From Pseudonocardia ammonioxydans (GTDB lineage: Bacteria > Actinomycetota > Actinomycetes > Mycobacteriales > Pseudonocardiaceae), in contig NZ_FOUY01000030.1 in assembly GCF_900115005.1 (NCBI RefSeq), positions 21,939 to 85,938 on the forward strand: a stretch of DNA of 64,000 nt, read 5' to 3'. Shown piece by piece: positions 1 to 8,965 of this stretch. Positions within the stretch are counted from its first letter, which is position 1. Every line of letters starts with the position of its first letter. The notes beneath the pieces were generated by a model that worked only from the letters and a program-made list of their open reading frames with translations, had not been told where the DNA came from and ran no database searches. The position numbers and the translations under genes were made by a program.

Positions 1-599
1 ACGGCTACAACGCGTTCTGGGCGGACATCCTGCCGCTGCTCGAGCTGCCGCCGGTCGACCTGCCGCCGCACCCGGACGAGGGAATGTACTGGGGCGACGG
101 GTTCGAGATCGAGACCGTCCTCAACTGCCGGGTCGCCGCGGCCGGGCTCACCATCAGCGAGGTGCCCTCGGTGGAGAAGGAGCGCATGTTCGGCGAGACG
201 AACCTGCGCACCTTCGCCGACGGCACCCGGGTGCTGCGCACGCTGGCGTCCGAGCGCCGCCGCGCCGCCCGCGAGGACCAGGCACCCGCTGCGGACCGGG
301 CGAAGGCCGCGAACCCGGCGCCGCCCGCCGCGGTGGGCGTGCCGCCCGTCGTTCCGTCGGAGCACCGGCGGCCCGCCCCGCGCCCCGCCGGCGTCGACGC
401 GCCGACCCTGCCGGCGCACCGCGGCCGGCCCGCGCCGCAGCCCGCGCTGCGGGATCGCCGTGGTCAGGACGTCGACGACGTCCAGGGGGCCGGGGTCGCC
501 GGTACCGCCGGCCGGGCCGCGGCCGGCGCGGCACACGAGGGGACCGGACGGCCCGAGCAGACCCGCGTGCGGTACGCATGGCGGGAGGAGGCGTCCTGA
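1..599 (+). CDS. glycosyltransferase family 2, C-terminal fragment (cut by window edge)
   Basis: The reading frame enters from the left edge and ends at a TGA, so only the last ~199 residues are visible. The segment GDGFEIETVLNCRVAAAGL followed by a conserved EVPSVEKERMFGETNL stretch is typical of the acceptor-side end of GT2 (GT-A fold) enzymes that build surface polysaccharide; the DXD and nucleotide-sugar half lies outside the window. The last ~110 residues are a Pro/Ala/Arg-rich tail of low complexity, probably disordered and cytosolic. It heads a run of membrane genes including a flippase, so a role in exopolysaccharide or wall-glycan assembly is inferred. The sugar specificity cannot be read from the fragment. 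Confidence 0.75.
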   Translation, partial: GYNAFWADILPLLELPPVDLPPHPDEGMYWGDGFEIETVLNCRVAAAGLTISEVPSVEKERMFGETNLRTFADGTRVLRTLASERRRAAREDQAPAADRAKAANPAPPAAVGVPPVVPSEHRRPAPRPAGVDAPTLPAHRGRPAPQPALRDRRGQDVDDVQGAGVAGTAGRAAAGAAHEGTGRPEQTRVRYAWREEAS

Positions 600-645
600 C
601 GGACGCAGCCCGACGGCCCGTGAACGCGCGGGCCCACGACGACAC

Positions 646-679
646 CACCGGCGCCCGTCCGATCGGACGGGCGCCGGTG
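646..679. terminator. 34-bp perfect palindrome centred on GATC, between operon genes
   Basis: CACCGGCGCCCGTCC is followed by the centre GATC and its exact complement, giving a loop-free 34-bp dyad. It ends 11 bp before the next start codon and just upstream of its GGAGG. As RNA it would fold into a strong hairpin without a U-tract, so it may act as an attenuator, a processing site or a terminator of the upstream gene. Confidence 0.5.
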
Positions 680-690
680 ATCGGAGGAAG

Positions 691-1080
691 GTGAGTGCCG
701 CGGTGAGCGTGCCCTCCGCAGCAGAGCTGACCCGGGCGAGGACCGCGCGTCGTTACGTGGCGATCCTGCTCGTGGTCGCGGGCGTCGTGGCCTGCGGGCT
801 CAACCTCGCGAACGTCACCGGGGGCGCGCTCGGCGAGTTCCGCCTCCTCGTGACGATCGGCTTCCTGCTGCTCGGACCCGGCTGGGCGGCCGCGGGCTTC
901 CTGCGCCGCGCCCCCGCCGCACACGTGTGGCTGCTGACCCTCGGCGTCGGGACCGCCGTGACCCTGATCGGCGGGCAGATCATGGTCAGCCTCGGGCTCT
1001 GGTACCCGAGCGTGGCCCTGTTCGTCGTCACCCTGCTGAGCATCCCGTTCCTGCTGCGGCACGCGGTGGTCGCACAGTGA
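691..1080 (+). CDS. small integral membrane protein of the polysaccharide operon
   Basis: This 129-residue protein has about four hydrophobic helices and a short basic N-terminus (LTRARTARRYVAI). The GTG at 691 is chosen because GGAGG lies 3 nt upstream; a second GTG at 703 would remove only four residues. Its TGA overlaps the GTG of the downstream flippase (GTGA), so the two are probably translationally coupled. I do not recognise a family with a known activity. Context suggests an accessory membrane component of polysaccharide synthesis or export. Confidence 0.65.
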   Translation: MSAAVSVPSAAELTRARTARRYVAILLVVAGVVACGLNLANVTGGALGEFRLLVTIGFLLLGPGWAAAGFLRRAPAAHVWLLTLGVGTAVTLIGGQIMVSLGLWYPSVALFVVTLLSIPFLLRHAVVAQ

Positions 1081-2639
1081 GTCCGGTCGGGCCGGCGCAT
1101 CCCCCGCGTGACGCGGGTGGCCCCGGTCCCGGCCCGGTCTCCGGCACACCCCACCCGGTCCCCGTGAACAACGCTGCCTCCGTGAACGACGCCGACGCAC
1201 CGACCGAACGGCTCGAGGTCGCCCGCGCCCGGGCCCGTTCGCGCGTGAACGCCGAGCAGCGGACCGAGTACCTGCCGGCGATCGGCCTGCGCGGGCCGGG
1301 GGAGAACCCGCCCCCACCACCCCGGGACGACCACGCGGGGGACGCGGCGGAGGAGCCCGAGCGGCACCCCGGCAACGGCGGGATCGGCGACGGCCTGGCC
1401 CTGTCGCTGTGCTCGGCGTTCGGCTCGGTCGCCGGCCTGCTCGGGGTGCTGATCGCGGCGCGGATCATGCCGCAGGCCGAGGTCGGCCGGGCCTCGGAGT
1501 TCCAGTCGGCGTTCATGCTGATCGGCGGGATCGCCCAGCTCAACCTCGGCGTCGGCCTCATGCGCTGGCTGCCCGGGGCGGGCCGGAAGTCGGTCCGGCT
1601 GGTGTTCGCCTCGCTGCTGCTGATCATGCCGCTGTCCGGGCTGATCGGCCTGGTCTACGGCGTCCTCGTGCCCAGCATCGCCGAGACCGCGGGCGGGGAC
1701 CGGTCCTACGGGCTCGGCCTGCTGCTGCTCGTGCTGACCTGCGCCGGCTGGGGCGTGTTCGTGGTGCACGACTTCGTCATGGTCGCCATCGGGCGCCCGT
1801 GGACGGCGGTGTGGCGGAACGGGACGTTCGCGGTCGTCCGGATCGTGCTCCTGCTGGCGCTCGGCGGGTCGCTGGCCTCCGAGGCGCTGGTGCTGTCCTG
1901 GGCGATCCCGGTCGTGCTGTGGGTGGCCGCGGGTACCGCGATGCTCTGGTACATGACGCGGCGCTTCGCCGCCCGCGGCGGGGAGGGGACCCTTCCCAGC
2001 CGCGCCGAGGCCGCCGCGTTCCTGGCCCCGACGGCGCTGGCCCAGGCCGGTAACGCGCTGCTCTACAACCAGGTGCCGCTGTTCGCGAACCTGCGGATGG
2101 GCAACGAGGTCGGCGCGGTCTTCTTCATCTGCTGGCAGGCCGTGACCGTCGTCGACATGGCCGCGACGTTCTTCACGAACTCGCTGGCCGTGCAGACCGC
2201 CCGGGAGCCGCACCGGGCCGAGGAGCTGGCCCGGCTCGCGCGGCGCCGGATGCTCATCCTGTTCGTGCCCGTGCTCGGGCTCGGCGCCCTGCTCGGCTAC
2301 CCGGTGCTGTCGCTGCTCGGCGAGGGGTACTCCGAGGGCGCCCCGGCGCTCGCGGTCCTGATGGTCGGCCTGCTGTTCCGGCTGATCGTGGTGTTCGAGC
2401 TGGCCCGGCGCCAGGCAGACGGCGACGGGATGGGCTACGCCAAGATCCAGCTCGCGAACACCGGCCTCGTCGTGCTCCTCGCCGGGCTGATCCCGCTGCC
2501 GGACCCGGCGACCACGTCCGTCAGCATGGTCATGCTGCCGATGGTCCTCGCGTACGTCGGTGCGCAGCTGCTCTGCGCCCTGGCGCTCAAGTTCGTCCCG
2601 GCCTGGAAGCGCCGGACCCCCACGGAGGTGAAGTCGTGA
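1077..2639 (+). CDS. polysaccharide flippase (Wzx/MATE-like, MOP superfamily)
   Basis: This is a polytopic protein of about 520 residues with a long Pro/Arg-rich cytosolic N-terminus (~100 residues) followed by 12-14 predicted membrane helices. The start of the membrane part (SLCSAFGSVAGLLGVLIAAR) and the repeated helix pairs look like lipopolysaccharide/O-antigen flippases, which move undecaprenyl- or polyprenyl-linked sugars across the cytoplasmic membrane. The GTG at 1077 is taken because it forms a GTGA overlap with the previous stop; GTG 1164 is an alternative that shortens the disordered tail. The downstream gene starts at a second GTGA overlap. Family assignment is fair; the exact substrate is unknown. 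Confidence 0.75.
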   Translation: MSPVGPAHPPRDAGGPGPGPVSGTPHPVPVNNAASVNDADAPTERLEVARARARSRVNAEQRTEYLPAIGLRGPGENPPPPPRDDHAGDAAEEPERHPGNGGIGDGLALSLCSAFGSVAGLLGVLIAARIMPQAEVGRASEFQSAFMLIGGIAQLNLGVGLMRWLPGAGRKSVRLVFASLLLIMPLSGLIGLVYGVLVPSIAETAGGDRSYGLGLLLLVLTCAGWGVFVVHDFVMVAIGRPWTAVWRNGTFAVVRIVLLLALGGSLASEALVLSWAIPVVLWVAAGTAMLWYMTRRFAARGGEGTLPSRAEAAAFLAPTALAQAGNALLYNQVPLFANLRMGNEVGAVFFICWQAVTVVDMAATFFTNSLAVQTAREPHRAEELARLARRRMLILFVPVLGLGALLGYPVLSLLGEGYSEGAPALAVLMVGLLFRLIVVFELARRQADGDGMGYAKIQLANTGLVVLLAGLIPLPDPATTSVSMVMLPMVLAYVGAQLLCALALKFVPAWKRRTPTEVKS

Positions 2640-4687
2640 CGTCGGAGACCCGCCGGACGGGCGGACCCGACCCGGTGGAGGCCGGTGCCGGCGAACGGAC
2701 GCAGTACATGCAGCCTCCCGGACCGGACTCGCCGACGTCCGCGGTCCGCGGACCCGTCCCGCGCCCGGCCGGGCCGGACGGGCCCCCGCCGCCACCCCCG
2801 GGACCACCCGCGCCGCTGTCCCCGCTGTGGGTCTGGGGCGCGCCGGTGCTCGCCGTGCTGGCGGTGCTGCTGCTGCCGCTGGCCGCCGCGACCTCGGACC
2901 TGTCCGACATGGGTGGCTGGGGCCTGGCGCCCGCGCTGAGCCCGCTCGCCTGGGTCGCGCTGGCGCTGGCCATCGCCTGCTGCGTGGTGGAGCTGTGGTC
3001 ACCGCGCCCGCGCATCCCGATGCTGGGCGCCGCCACCACCGTCCTGATCCTCTGCTCGACGGGGATGCCGTCGGTGGTCCAGCCGCAGGCCCGGTTCACC
3101 ACCGCCTGGCTGATCTCCGGCTTCGTCGACGCGGTCGCCGGCAACGGCGTGCCGCCCACCGGCGTGGACGCCCGGTTCTACTGGCCCGGCTTCTTCGCCC
3201 AGTGGGCCTGGTTCCGCGACGCCGCCGGGGCCGACCAGCTGGATACGATCCTGCGCTGGTACCCGCCGGCGGTCGTCGCGGTGTGGGCGATCGGCGTCTA
3301 CGCCCTGGCCCGCTCGATGCTGGGCGGCACCCGGGCCCCGTGGGTCGCGGCGTGGCTGTTCGTCGGGCTGAACTGGATCGAGCAGGACTACTTCTCGCCG
3401 CAGGCGACGGCGATCGTGCTGCTGCTGACCGTGCTGACCTTCGCGCTCGGCCCGCTGGCCACCCGCCGGGTGGACAACGCCGGCGTCCCCGGCTGGCCAC
3501 GGCCGCACCGCGGCGCACCACCGTTGCCGCGCTGGCGCCGCTGGCTGATCAGTGCCCTGACCCCGCCGAACCAGCCGACGCTGCCCGCCCGGCAGCTGCT
3601 GCTGATCTACTTCTGCGCGGCGCTGTGCCTGATCGCGCTCGCCCCGACCCACCAGCTGACCCCGTTCGCGATCATCGGCCAGCTCGTCGTGCTGGCGATC
3701 GTGGGCCGGTTCCGCGGTCGCGGCCTGGTGATCGTCGCGACGCTCACGGTCGTGGTGTTCATCCTGATCGGCGCCCGGGACTTCTGGATGACCCAGATCA
3801 GCATGATCACCGGTGGGTCCGACGAGGGCGGCGCGATCGAGGCCGGGTTCTTCGACCGGCTCGAGGGCGACACCGGCCAGCTCGTGGTGAAGCTGCTGCG
3901 GGTGCTCATGCCCGGCCTGACCTGGCTGCTGGCCATCGCCGGTGCCTGGGTGTACTGGAAGCGGCGCCGCGACCTGGTGCCGATCGCGCTGGCCGGCATC
4001 CCGATGGGGATGGCCGTGGTCCAGAGCTACGGCGGCGAGCTGCTGCTGCGGGTGCTGCTGTTCGGCCTGCCCATCCTGACGATCCTGGCGGTCGACGCGT
4101 TGCGGGCGTTCGTCCGGGTCGACCGCAAGCGCGAACGCCTGATGGCGGGCGCGATGGTGGTGCTGTTCCTGCTGCTGATCGTGATCCGCGGCGGCAACGA
4201 CGCCTATCTCGACGTCACCACCGAGGACGTGCAGATGACCCGGCAGGCCTACGACCAGGCCCCGCCGGGGGCGACCGTCCAGCCGCTGGCGACGGTCGGC
4301 CCGTACGCGCTCGAGGGCGTGGGCGACCACAACAACATGGCCTCCGGCGGCGACGGCTGCGGGATCCTCGCGAGCGACCCGTTCCGCTGCATCGACCTGG
4401 TCCAGCCGCAGACGCTGCTGTTCTACAAGTCGATGGAGAAGCAGGGGGTCGTGCTGAACGGCGAGCAGCCGGGCTGGACGGTGGCGATCCGCGAGCAGCT
4501 CATCGCTTCCGGTCAGTACCGGGCGACCTACGAGAACGGCTTCAACGCCGTGCTGGTGCGCAACGAGCCGCTCCCGCAGCCCGGCGTCCCGGCTCCGGAC
4601 GCCGCAGCCCCCGACGCCGTGGCTCCTGAGGGCGCAGCTCCCGCGGCTCCGGCACCGGACGCTCCGGCCCAGGGAGGGACCCCGTGA
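2636..4687 (+). CDS. large polytopic membrane protein, putative lipid-linked-sugar glycosyltransferase or polymerase
   Basis: This 683-residue protein has a Pro-rich N-terminal cytosolic region (~60 residues), about 12 hydrophobic helices and a C-terminal extracytoplasmic domain (~residues 520-650) ending in an Ala/Pro repeat tail. The loop WIEQDYFSPQATAIV after the fourth or fifth helix, with acidic residues near the membrane face, recalls GT-C membrane glycosyltransferases and polymerases of actinobacterial surface glycans. The visible fold type is clear, but the reaction is an inference. It begins at a GTGA overlap with the flippase and ends in a GTGA overlap with the next small gene, so it belongs to one operon. 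Confidence 0.65.
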   Translation: MTSETRRTGGPDPVEAGAGERTQYMQPPGPDSPTSAVRGPVPRPAGPDGPPPPPPGPPAPLSPLWVWGAPVLAVLAVLLLPLAAATSDLSDMGGWGLAPALSPLAWVALALAIACCVVELWSPRPRIPMLGAATTVLILCSTGMPSVVQPQARFTTAWLISGFVDAVAGNGVPPTGVDARFYWPGFFAQWAWFRDAAGADQLDTILRWYPPAVVAVWAIGVYALARSMLGGTRAPWVAAWLFVGLNWIEQDYFSPQATAIVLLLTVLTFALGPLATRRVDNAGVPGWPRPHRGAPPLPRWRRWLISALTPPNQPTLPARQLLLIYFCAALCLIALAPTHQLTPFAIIGQLVVLAIVGRFRGRGLVIVATLTVVVFILIGARDFWMTQISMITGGSDEGGAIEAGFFDRLEGDTGQLVVKLLRVLMPGLTWLLAIAGAWVYWKRRRDLVPIALAGIPMGMAVVQSYGGELLLRVLLFGLPILTILAVDALRAFVRVDRKRERLMAGAMVVLFLLLIVIRGGNDAYLDVTTEDVQMTRQAYDQAPPGATVQPLATVGPYALEGVGDHNNMASGGDGCGILASDPFRCIDLVQPQTLLFYKSMEKQGVVLNGEQPGWTVAIREQLIASGQYRATYENGFNAVLVRNEPLPQPGVPAPDAAAPDAVAPEGAAPAAPAPDAPAQGGTP

Positions 4688-5004
4688 CCGGATTCGCGCT
4701 GACCTGGATCGTGTTCCTGCTGGTCCTGGCCGTGTTCGCGGCCCGGGCCTGGGTGGTGGAGACCAACCGCGGCCGGCTGTCGACGGCCGGATCGGCCCAG
4801 CGCGGCCTGACCGTCGCGGCCGTCGGCTCGGTCGTGCTGCTGGTCGTGATGCTGACCGCCAACGGCGGGATCGAGCTGGTCGACCTGCTGATCAACGGCG
4901 AGGCCACGGTGACGGCGCCGTCCGACCAGGCGGCGACCGGCGGGCAGCAGCCCGGCGAGGCCCCGCCCGCCCCGGCACCGCCGCCCGCCGACCCGGCGAA
5001 CTGA
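4684..5004 (+). CDS. small two-helix membrane protein
   Basis: The 106-residue product has two hydrophobic segments (~residues 3-22 and 42-60) and a Pro/Ala-rich C-terminal tail outside the membrane. The GTG overlaps the previous TGA, so it is the last cistron of the polysaccharide operon; a strong hairpin follows. No catalytic motif is visible. It may be an assembly or scaffold subunit of the upstream membrane enzyme, which is inference from position only. Confidence 0.6.
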   Translation: MTGFALTWIVFLLVLAVFAARAWVVETNRGRLSTAGSAQRGLTVAAVGSVVLLVVMLTANGGIELVDLLINGEATVTAPSDQAATGGQQPGEAPPAPAPPPADPAN

Positions 5005-5064
5005 CCGCCGCTCTCCGCCCAGGTCCCGCCGCACAGGTTCCGGGGAACCCGCACAGGGTCGCGG

Positions 5065-5099
5065 CCCGCCGCACAGGCCGCCCGGACCTGTGCGGCGGG
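5065..5099. terminator. bidirectional hairpin terminator between convergent genes
   Basis: CCCGCCGCACAGG and CCTGTGCGGCGGG form a perfect 13-bp stem around a 9-nt loop (CCGCCCGGA). It lies between the end of the polysaccharide operon and the end of the oppositely oriented aldehyde dehydrogenase gene. The core GCACAGG/CCTGTGC recurs at 5032, 5051 and 5105, so alternative stems are possible. Confidence 0.7.
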
Positions 5100-5140
5100 G
5101 TCCGGACCTGTGCGACGCGGGGCGTGCCCGAGGGGCGCGC

Positions 5141-6613
5141 TCAGCCGGCGAAGCCGATGGCGACGTACTTGGTCTCGAGGAACTCGTCGATCCCGACGTT
5201 GCCGCCCTCGCGGCCCAGGCCGGACTCCTTGACCCCGCCGAACGGGGCGGCCGGGTTCGACACCAGACCGGTGTTGAGCCCGATCATGCCGCTCTCCAGG
5301 TTCTCCGCGATCCGCAGCGCCCGGTTGATCTCCCGGGTGTAGACGTAGTTGACCAGGCCGAACTCGGTCGCGTTGGCCGCGTCGAGCGCCTCCTGCTCGG
5401 AGTCGACGACGGTGATCGGTGCGACCGGCCCGAAGATCTCCTCGTGGTTGAGCCGCGAGTTCGCCGGGACGTCGGTGAGCACGGTCGGCGGGTAGAAGTA
5501 GCCCGGCCCGTCCTGGGCCTGCCCGCCGATCGCGACGCTCGCGCCGTTGGCGACGGCGTCCGCGACCAGGTCGGTGACCTTGCCCAGGCCCTTGGCGTCG
5601 ATCAGCGGGCCGACGTTCACGCCGTCCTCGGTGCCGCGCCCGACCTTGAGCGCACCCATCCGCTCGGCGAGCTTGCGGGTGAACTCCTCGACGACGCCGC
5701 GCTGCACGTAGAACCGGTTCGCCGCGGTGCAGGCCTCGCCCATGTTGCGCATCTTGGCGACCATCGCGCCCTCCACCGCGGCGTCGACGTCGGCGTCGTC
5801 GAGCACGATGAACGAGGCGTTCCCGCCCAGTTCCAGCGAGCTGCGCAGCACCTTGTCCGAGGCCTGTTCCAGCAGCTTCTTGCCGACCGGGGTGGACCCG
5901 GTGAAGGAGATCTTGCGGGCCCGGCCGTCGCGGATGATCGGCTCCATGACGGCGCCCGCGTCGGTCGCGTTGATGACGTTGAGGCCGCCGTCGGGCAGCC
6001 CGGCGTCCGCGAGGACCTGCGCGAAGGCCAGCATCGTCAGCGGCGTCTGGGGTGCCGGCTTGATCAGCGACGCGCACCCGGCCGCGATCGCCGGCGCGAT
6101 CTTGCGGGTGCCCATCGCGAGGGGGAAGTTCCACGGCGTCACGAACACGCAGACCCCGACGGGCTGGCGGATCGTCAGGAACCGGGTCTGGCCGTTGGGC
6201 GCGACCTGGTAGCCGCCGTCGATCCGGACGGCCTCCTCGGCGAACCAGCGCAGGAACTCGCTCGCGTAGACGACCTCGCCGCGGGCCTCGGCGACCGGCT
6301 TGCCCATCTCCAGCGTCATCAGCAGGGCCAGGTCGTCGGCCCGCTCGTGCAGCAGCTGGTAGGCCCGGTAGAGGATCTCGCTGCGCTCCCGCGGCGGCAG
6401 CGCGGCGATCGTGGGCTGCGCGGTGTGCGCGGCGGCCAGCGCGTCCATCCCGTCGGCCGGGGACGCGTCCGCGACCTCGGTCAGCACCTCGCCGGTGGCC
6501 GGATCCTCGACCTTGGCGGTGGCGCCGTTCGCGGCGGCACGCCACTGCCCACCGATGAACAGCCCGGTCGGGACGGCCTCCAGGACCCTGCGCTCGTCAG
6601 CATTGGTGCTCAT
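5141..6613 (-). CDS. gabD: NAD(P)-dependent succinate-semialdehyde dehydrogenase
   Basis: The 490-residue enzyme belongs to the aldehyde dehydrogenase superfamily and matches the GabD branch in length and sequence. Visible features are the FTGSTPVGKKLLEQ cofactor-binding segment, ELGGNA with the general-base Glu near residue 258, and the nucleophilic Cys in NMGEACTAANRFYVQ near residue 294. It should oxidise succinate semialdehyde to succinate in the cytosol, as in the GABA shunt. The ATG at 6613 is preceded by TACGTT 6 nt upstream on the same strand and no Shine-Dalgarno, which suggests a leaderless message and excludes the longer upstream frame. It is divergent from the acyl-CoA dehydrogenase pair. 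Confidence 0.88.
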   Translation of the reverse strand: MSTNADERRVLEAVPTGLFIGGQWRAAANGATAKVEDPATGEVLTEVADASPADGMDALAAAHTAQPTIAALPPRERSEILYRAYQLLHERADDLALLMTLEMGKPVAEARGEVVYASEFLRWFAEEAVRIDGGYQVAPNGQTRFLTIRQPVGVCVFVTPWNFPLAMGTRKIAPAIAAGCASLIKPAPQTPLTMLAFAQVLADAGLPDGGLNVINATDAGAVMEPIIRDGRARKISFTGSTPVGKKLLEQASDKVLRSSLELGGNASFIVLDDADVDAAVEGAMVAKMRNMGEACTAANRFYVQRGVVEEFTRKLAERMGALKVGRGTEDGVNVGPLIDAKGLGKVTDLVADAVANGASVAIGGQAQDGPGYFYPPTVLTDVPANSRLNHEEIFGPVAPITVVDSEQEALDAANATEFGLVNYVYTREINRALRIAENLESGMIGLNTGLVSNPAAPFGGVKESGLGREGGNVGIDEFLETKYVAIGFAG

Positions 6614-6619
6614 GGGCGC

Positions 6620-6625
6620 AACGTA
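6620..6625 (-). promoter_or_regulatory. -10 element (TACGTT) of leaderless gabD promoter
   Basis: TACGTT fits TANNNT and ends 6 nt before the ATG on the minus strand, the spacing expected when transcription starts at the start codon. Confidence 0.5.
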
Positions 6626-6674
6626 CCGTGGTGAGTCACCCCATAGACAGGAGCGGGCGATCGGGTGACCCGCC

Positions 6675-7883
6675 ATGATGACGACCGTGGCAGGAGCATC
6701 AACGACGCTGACCGGACTGCCGGAGCTCGTCCCCGAACCCGTGGAGCTACCCGGACACCTGGCCGCACTGCGTGCCGAGGTCCGCGCCTTCCTGGACGCC
6801 GAACGCGCGTCCGGGGCGTGGACGCCGCGGGCCGACGTGTGGCTGTCCGGCTGGGACGAGGGTTTCTCCCGGCGGCTCGCGGAGCGCGGCTGGCTGGGCA
6901 TGACCATCCCGGTCGAGTACGGCGGGCACGGCCGCGGCGCGCTGGAGCGCTACGTGGTGACCGAGGAGCTGCTCGCCGCCGGGGCACCGGTGGCCGCGCA
7001 CTGGGTCGCCGACCGGCAGATCGGGCCGTCGCTGCTGCGCCACGGCACCGAGGAGCAGCGCCGCGCGTTCCTGCCCGGGATCGCCCGCGGCGAGGTCTAC
7101 TTCGGCATCGGGATGTCCGAACCGGACTCCGGGTCGGACCTGGCGTCGGTGCGGACCCGGGCCGAGCGGGTGGACGGCGGCTGGGAGCTGTCCGGCACGA
7201 AGGTGTGGACGTCCGGGGCGCACCACGCACACGCGTTCTTCGCGCTCGTGCGCACCGCCCCCAAGGACGACGCCCACCGGCACGCCGGACTGTCCCAGTT
7301 CCTGGTCGAGCTGGACCGGCCCGGCGTCGAGATCCGCCCGATCCCGCTGCTCACCGGTGCCCACCACTTCAACGAGGTCCGGTTCGACCGGGTCTTCATC
7401 CCCGACGAGCGGGTCTTCGGCGAGCTCGGCAACGGCTGGGCCCAGGTCACCGGCGAGCTCGCGTTCGAGCGGTCCGGTCCGGAGCGCTTCCTGTCGACCT
7501 ACCCGCTGCTCGCGGCCCTGGTCGGGGAGCTCCGGGCGACGGGCTCCGGCGGGGTCGACGCCGGGACCCGCCGGCGGATCGGCTCGCTGGTCTCGCGGGT
7601 CTGGACGCTGCGGACCATGTCGCTGGCCGTCGCCGGGGCGCTGGAGTCCGGGCAGGCGCCGGAGCTGGCCGCCGCGCTGGTGAAGGACCTGGGCACCCGG
7701 TACGAGAACGAGATCGTCGACGCCGCCCGGCTGCTGGTCGAGATCCCGCCGGACCCCGGCGCCGAGGGCGGGTTCGCCCGGCTGCTGGCCGACGCGGTGC
7801 TGCACGCGCCCGGGTTCACGCTGCGGGGCGGTACGAACGAGGTTCTGCGCGGCATCGTCGCGCGGGGGATGGGGCTGCGCTGA
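6675..7883 (+). CDS. acyl-CoA dehydrogenase, catalytic-type subunit
   Basis: The 402-residue protein shows the full acyl-CoA dehydrogenase architecture: N-terminal helices, the middle beta domain with GIGMSEPDSGSDLAS (about residue 140), and a C-terminal helical domain with LRGGTNEVLRGIVARGMGL. The Glu of AFERSGPERF is in the position used as catalytic base in many heteromeric bacterial enzymes. It oxidises an acyl-CoA to the 2-enoyl-CoA with FAD. The next gene starts inside its stop (TGATG) and encodes a second, shorter homologue, so an alpha2beta2 enzyme like the steroid side-chain FadE pairs is likely. Two ATG codons lie in tandem at 6675 and 6678. Confidence 0.85.
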   Translation: MMTTVAGASTTLTGLPELVPEPVELPGHLAALRAEVRAFLDAERASGAWTPRADVWLSGWDEGFSRRLAERGWLGMTIPVEYGGHGRGALERYVVTEELLAAGAPVAAHWVADRQIGPSLLRHGTEEQRRAFLPGIARGEVYFGIGMSEPDSGSDLASVRTRAERVDGGWELSGTKVWTSGAHHAHAFFALVRTAPKDDAHRHAGLSQFLVELDRPGVEIRPIPLLTGAHHFNEVRFDRVFIPDERVFGELGNGWAQVTGELAFERSGPERFLSTYPLLAALVGELRATGSGGVDAGTRRRIGSLVSRVWTLRTMSLAVAGALESGQAPELAAALVKDLGTRYENEIVDAARLLVEIPPDPGAEGGFARLLADAVLHAPGFTLRGGTNEVLRGIVARGMGLR

Positions 7884-8938
7884 TGGGGCGCAACACGGAG
7901 CTGGCCGAGCTGGCCGAGTCGATCTTCGGCGACACCTACGACCGGGACGCCACCGGCCTGGACCGGGCGGCGTGGAAGGCGTGCGAGGAGTCCGGCCTGA
8001 CCGCGCTGACCGCGCCGGACACCGGCGGGACGCTGGACGACGCCGGTGTGCTGCTGGAGGCGGCGGGCGCCTGGGCCGCGCGGGTGCCGCTGGCCGAGAC
8101 CGACCTGCTGGCGGGCTGGCTGGCCCGGGCCGCCGGGGTCGAGGTACCGGCCGGCCCGCTGGCCGCGGTCGCGCTCGGCCCCGGGGTCGCAGCGGGCTCG
8201 CCCGGCGGGACGCTGACCACTGCGGGCACTGCGGTCTCGGGGACGCTCACCCGGGTCCCGTGGGGCCGCTCGCTCGCCGCGGTGGTCGTCGTGGAGGAGG
8301 GCGGCCCTGACGGGGAGCGGGTGCTCGTGCTCGACGCCGCGACCGCGACGGTCACCGAGGCCGCCAACGTGGCCGAGGAACCGCGCGACGACCTGACGTT
8401 CGCCGGGGCGACGCCGCTCGCCACCGGTACCGCACCGGCCGGGGCGGCCGCCGAGCTGGGGTTGCGTGCCGCGCTGGCCCGCTCGCTGCTGCTCGCCGGG
8501 GCCGCCCGCGGCGCGCTGGCCCGCTCGATCGGCTACGCGGGCGAGCGGGTGCAGTTCGGCCGGCCGATCGGGAAGTTCCAGGCCGTGCAGCAGATGCTCG
8601 CCGAGGCGGGCTCGGAGGTCGCCGCCGCGGCGGCCGCGTCCGCTGCCGCCGCGCGCACCGCGCAGGGTGCCGGGTTCGCCGCGGCGGAGACGGCGTTCGC
8701 GGTCGCGGCGGCCAAGGCCCGCTGCGGGGAGGCCGCCACCGCGGTCGCCCGGATCGCACACCAGGTGCACGGCGCGATCGGGTTCACCCGCGAGCACGAC
8801 CTGCGGCTGGTGACCACCCGGCTGTGGGCCTGGCGCGACGAGGACGGCAACGACGCCCACTGGAACGACCGGGTCGGGGCCGCGGCCCTCGACGCCGGCC
8901 CGGACGGGCTCTGGCCGCTGGTGACCGGCCGGCCCTGA
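7883..8938 (+). CDS. acyl-CoA dehydrogenase, second (FAD-binding) subunit
   Basis: This 351-residue partner overlaps the preceding stop by one base (TGATG), so the two are made together. It has a shortened, divergent N-terminal half, then the C-terminal ACAD helical domain with ERVQFGRPIGKFQAVQQMLA, the FAD-contact motif, followed by a very Ala-rich helix. Heteromeric acyl-CoA dehydrogenases of actinobacteria pair one such subunit with a catalytic one and act on bulky side-chain CoA esters. That quaternary structure is inferred from the tandem arrangement and the unequal motifs. A strong palindromic hairpin follows the stop. Confidence 0.82.
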   Translation: MGRNTELAELAESIFGDTYDRDATGLDRAAWKACEESGLTALTAPDTGGTLDDAGVLLEAAGAWAARVPLAETDLLAGWLARAAGVEVPAGPLAAVALGPGVAAGSPGGTLTTAGTAVSGTLTRVPWGRSLAAVVVVEEGGPDGERVLVLDAATATVTEAANVAEEPRDDLTFAGATPLATGTAPAGAAAELGLRAALARSLLLAGAARGALARSIGYAGERVQFGRPIGKFQAVQQMLAEAGSEVAAAAAASAAAARTAQGAGFAAAETAFAVAAAKARCGEAATAVARIAHQVHGAIGFTREHDLRLVTTRLWAWRDEDGNDAHWNDRVGAAALDAGPDGLWPLVTGRP

Positions 8939-8965
8939 GCCGCCGGTCACCTGTGATCGGGGCTT

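Noticed and set aside
927..1076. Upstream extension of the flippase frame
   Set aside because: It overlaps the preceding membrane-protein gene in another frame and reads as Arg/Pro-rich shadow; GTG 1077 gives a clean GTGA overlap.
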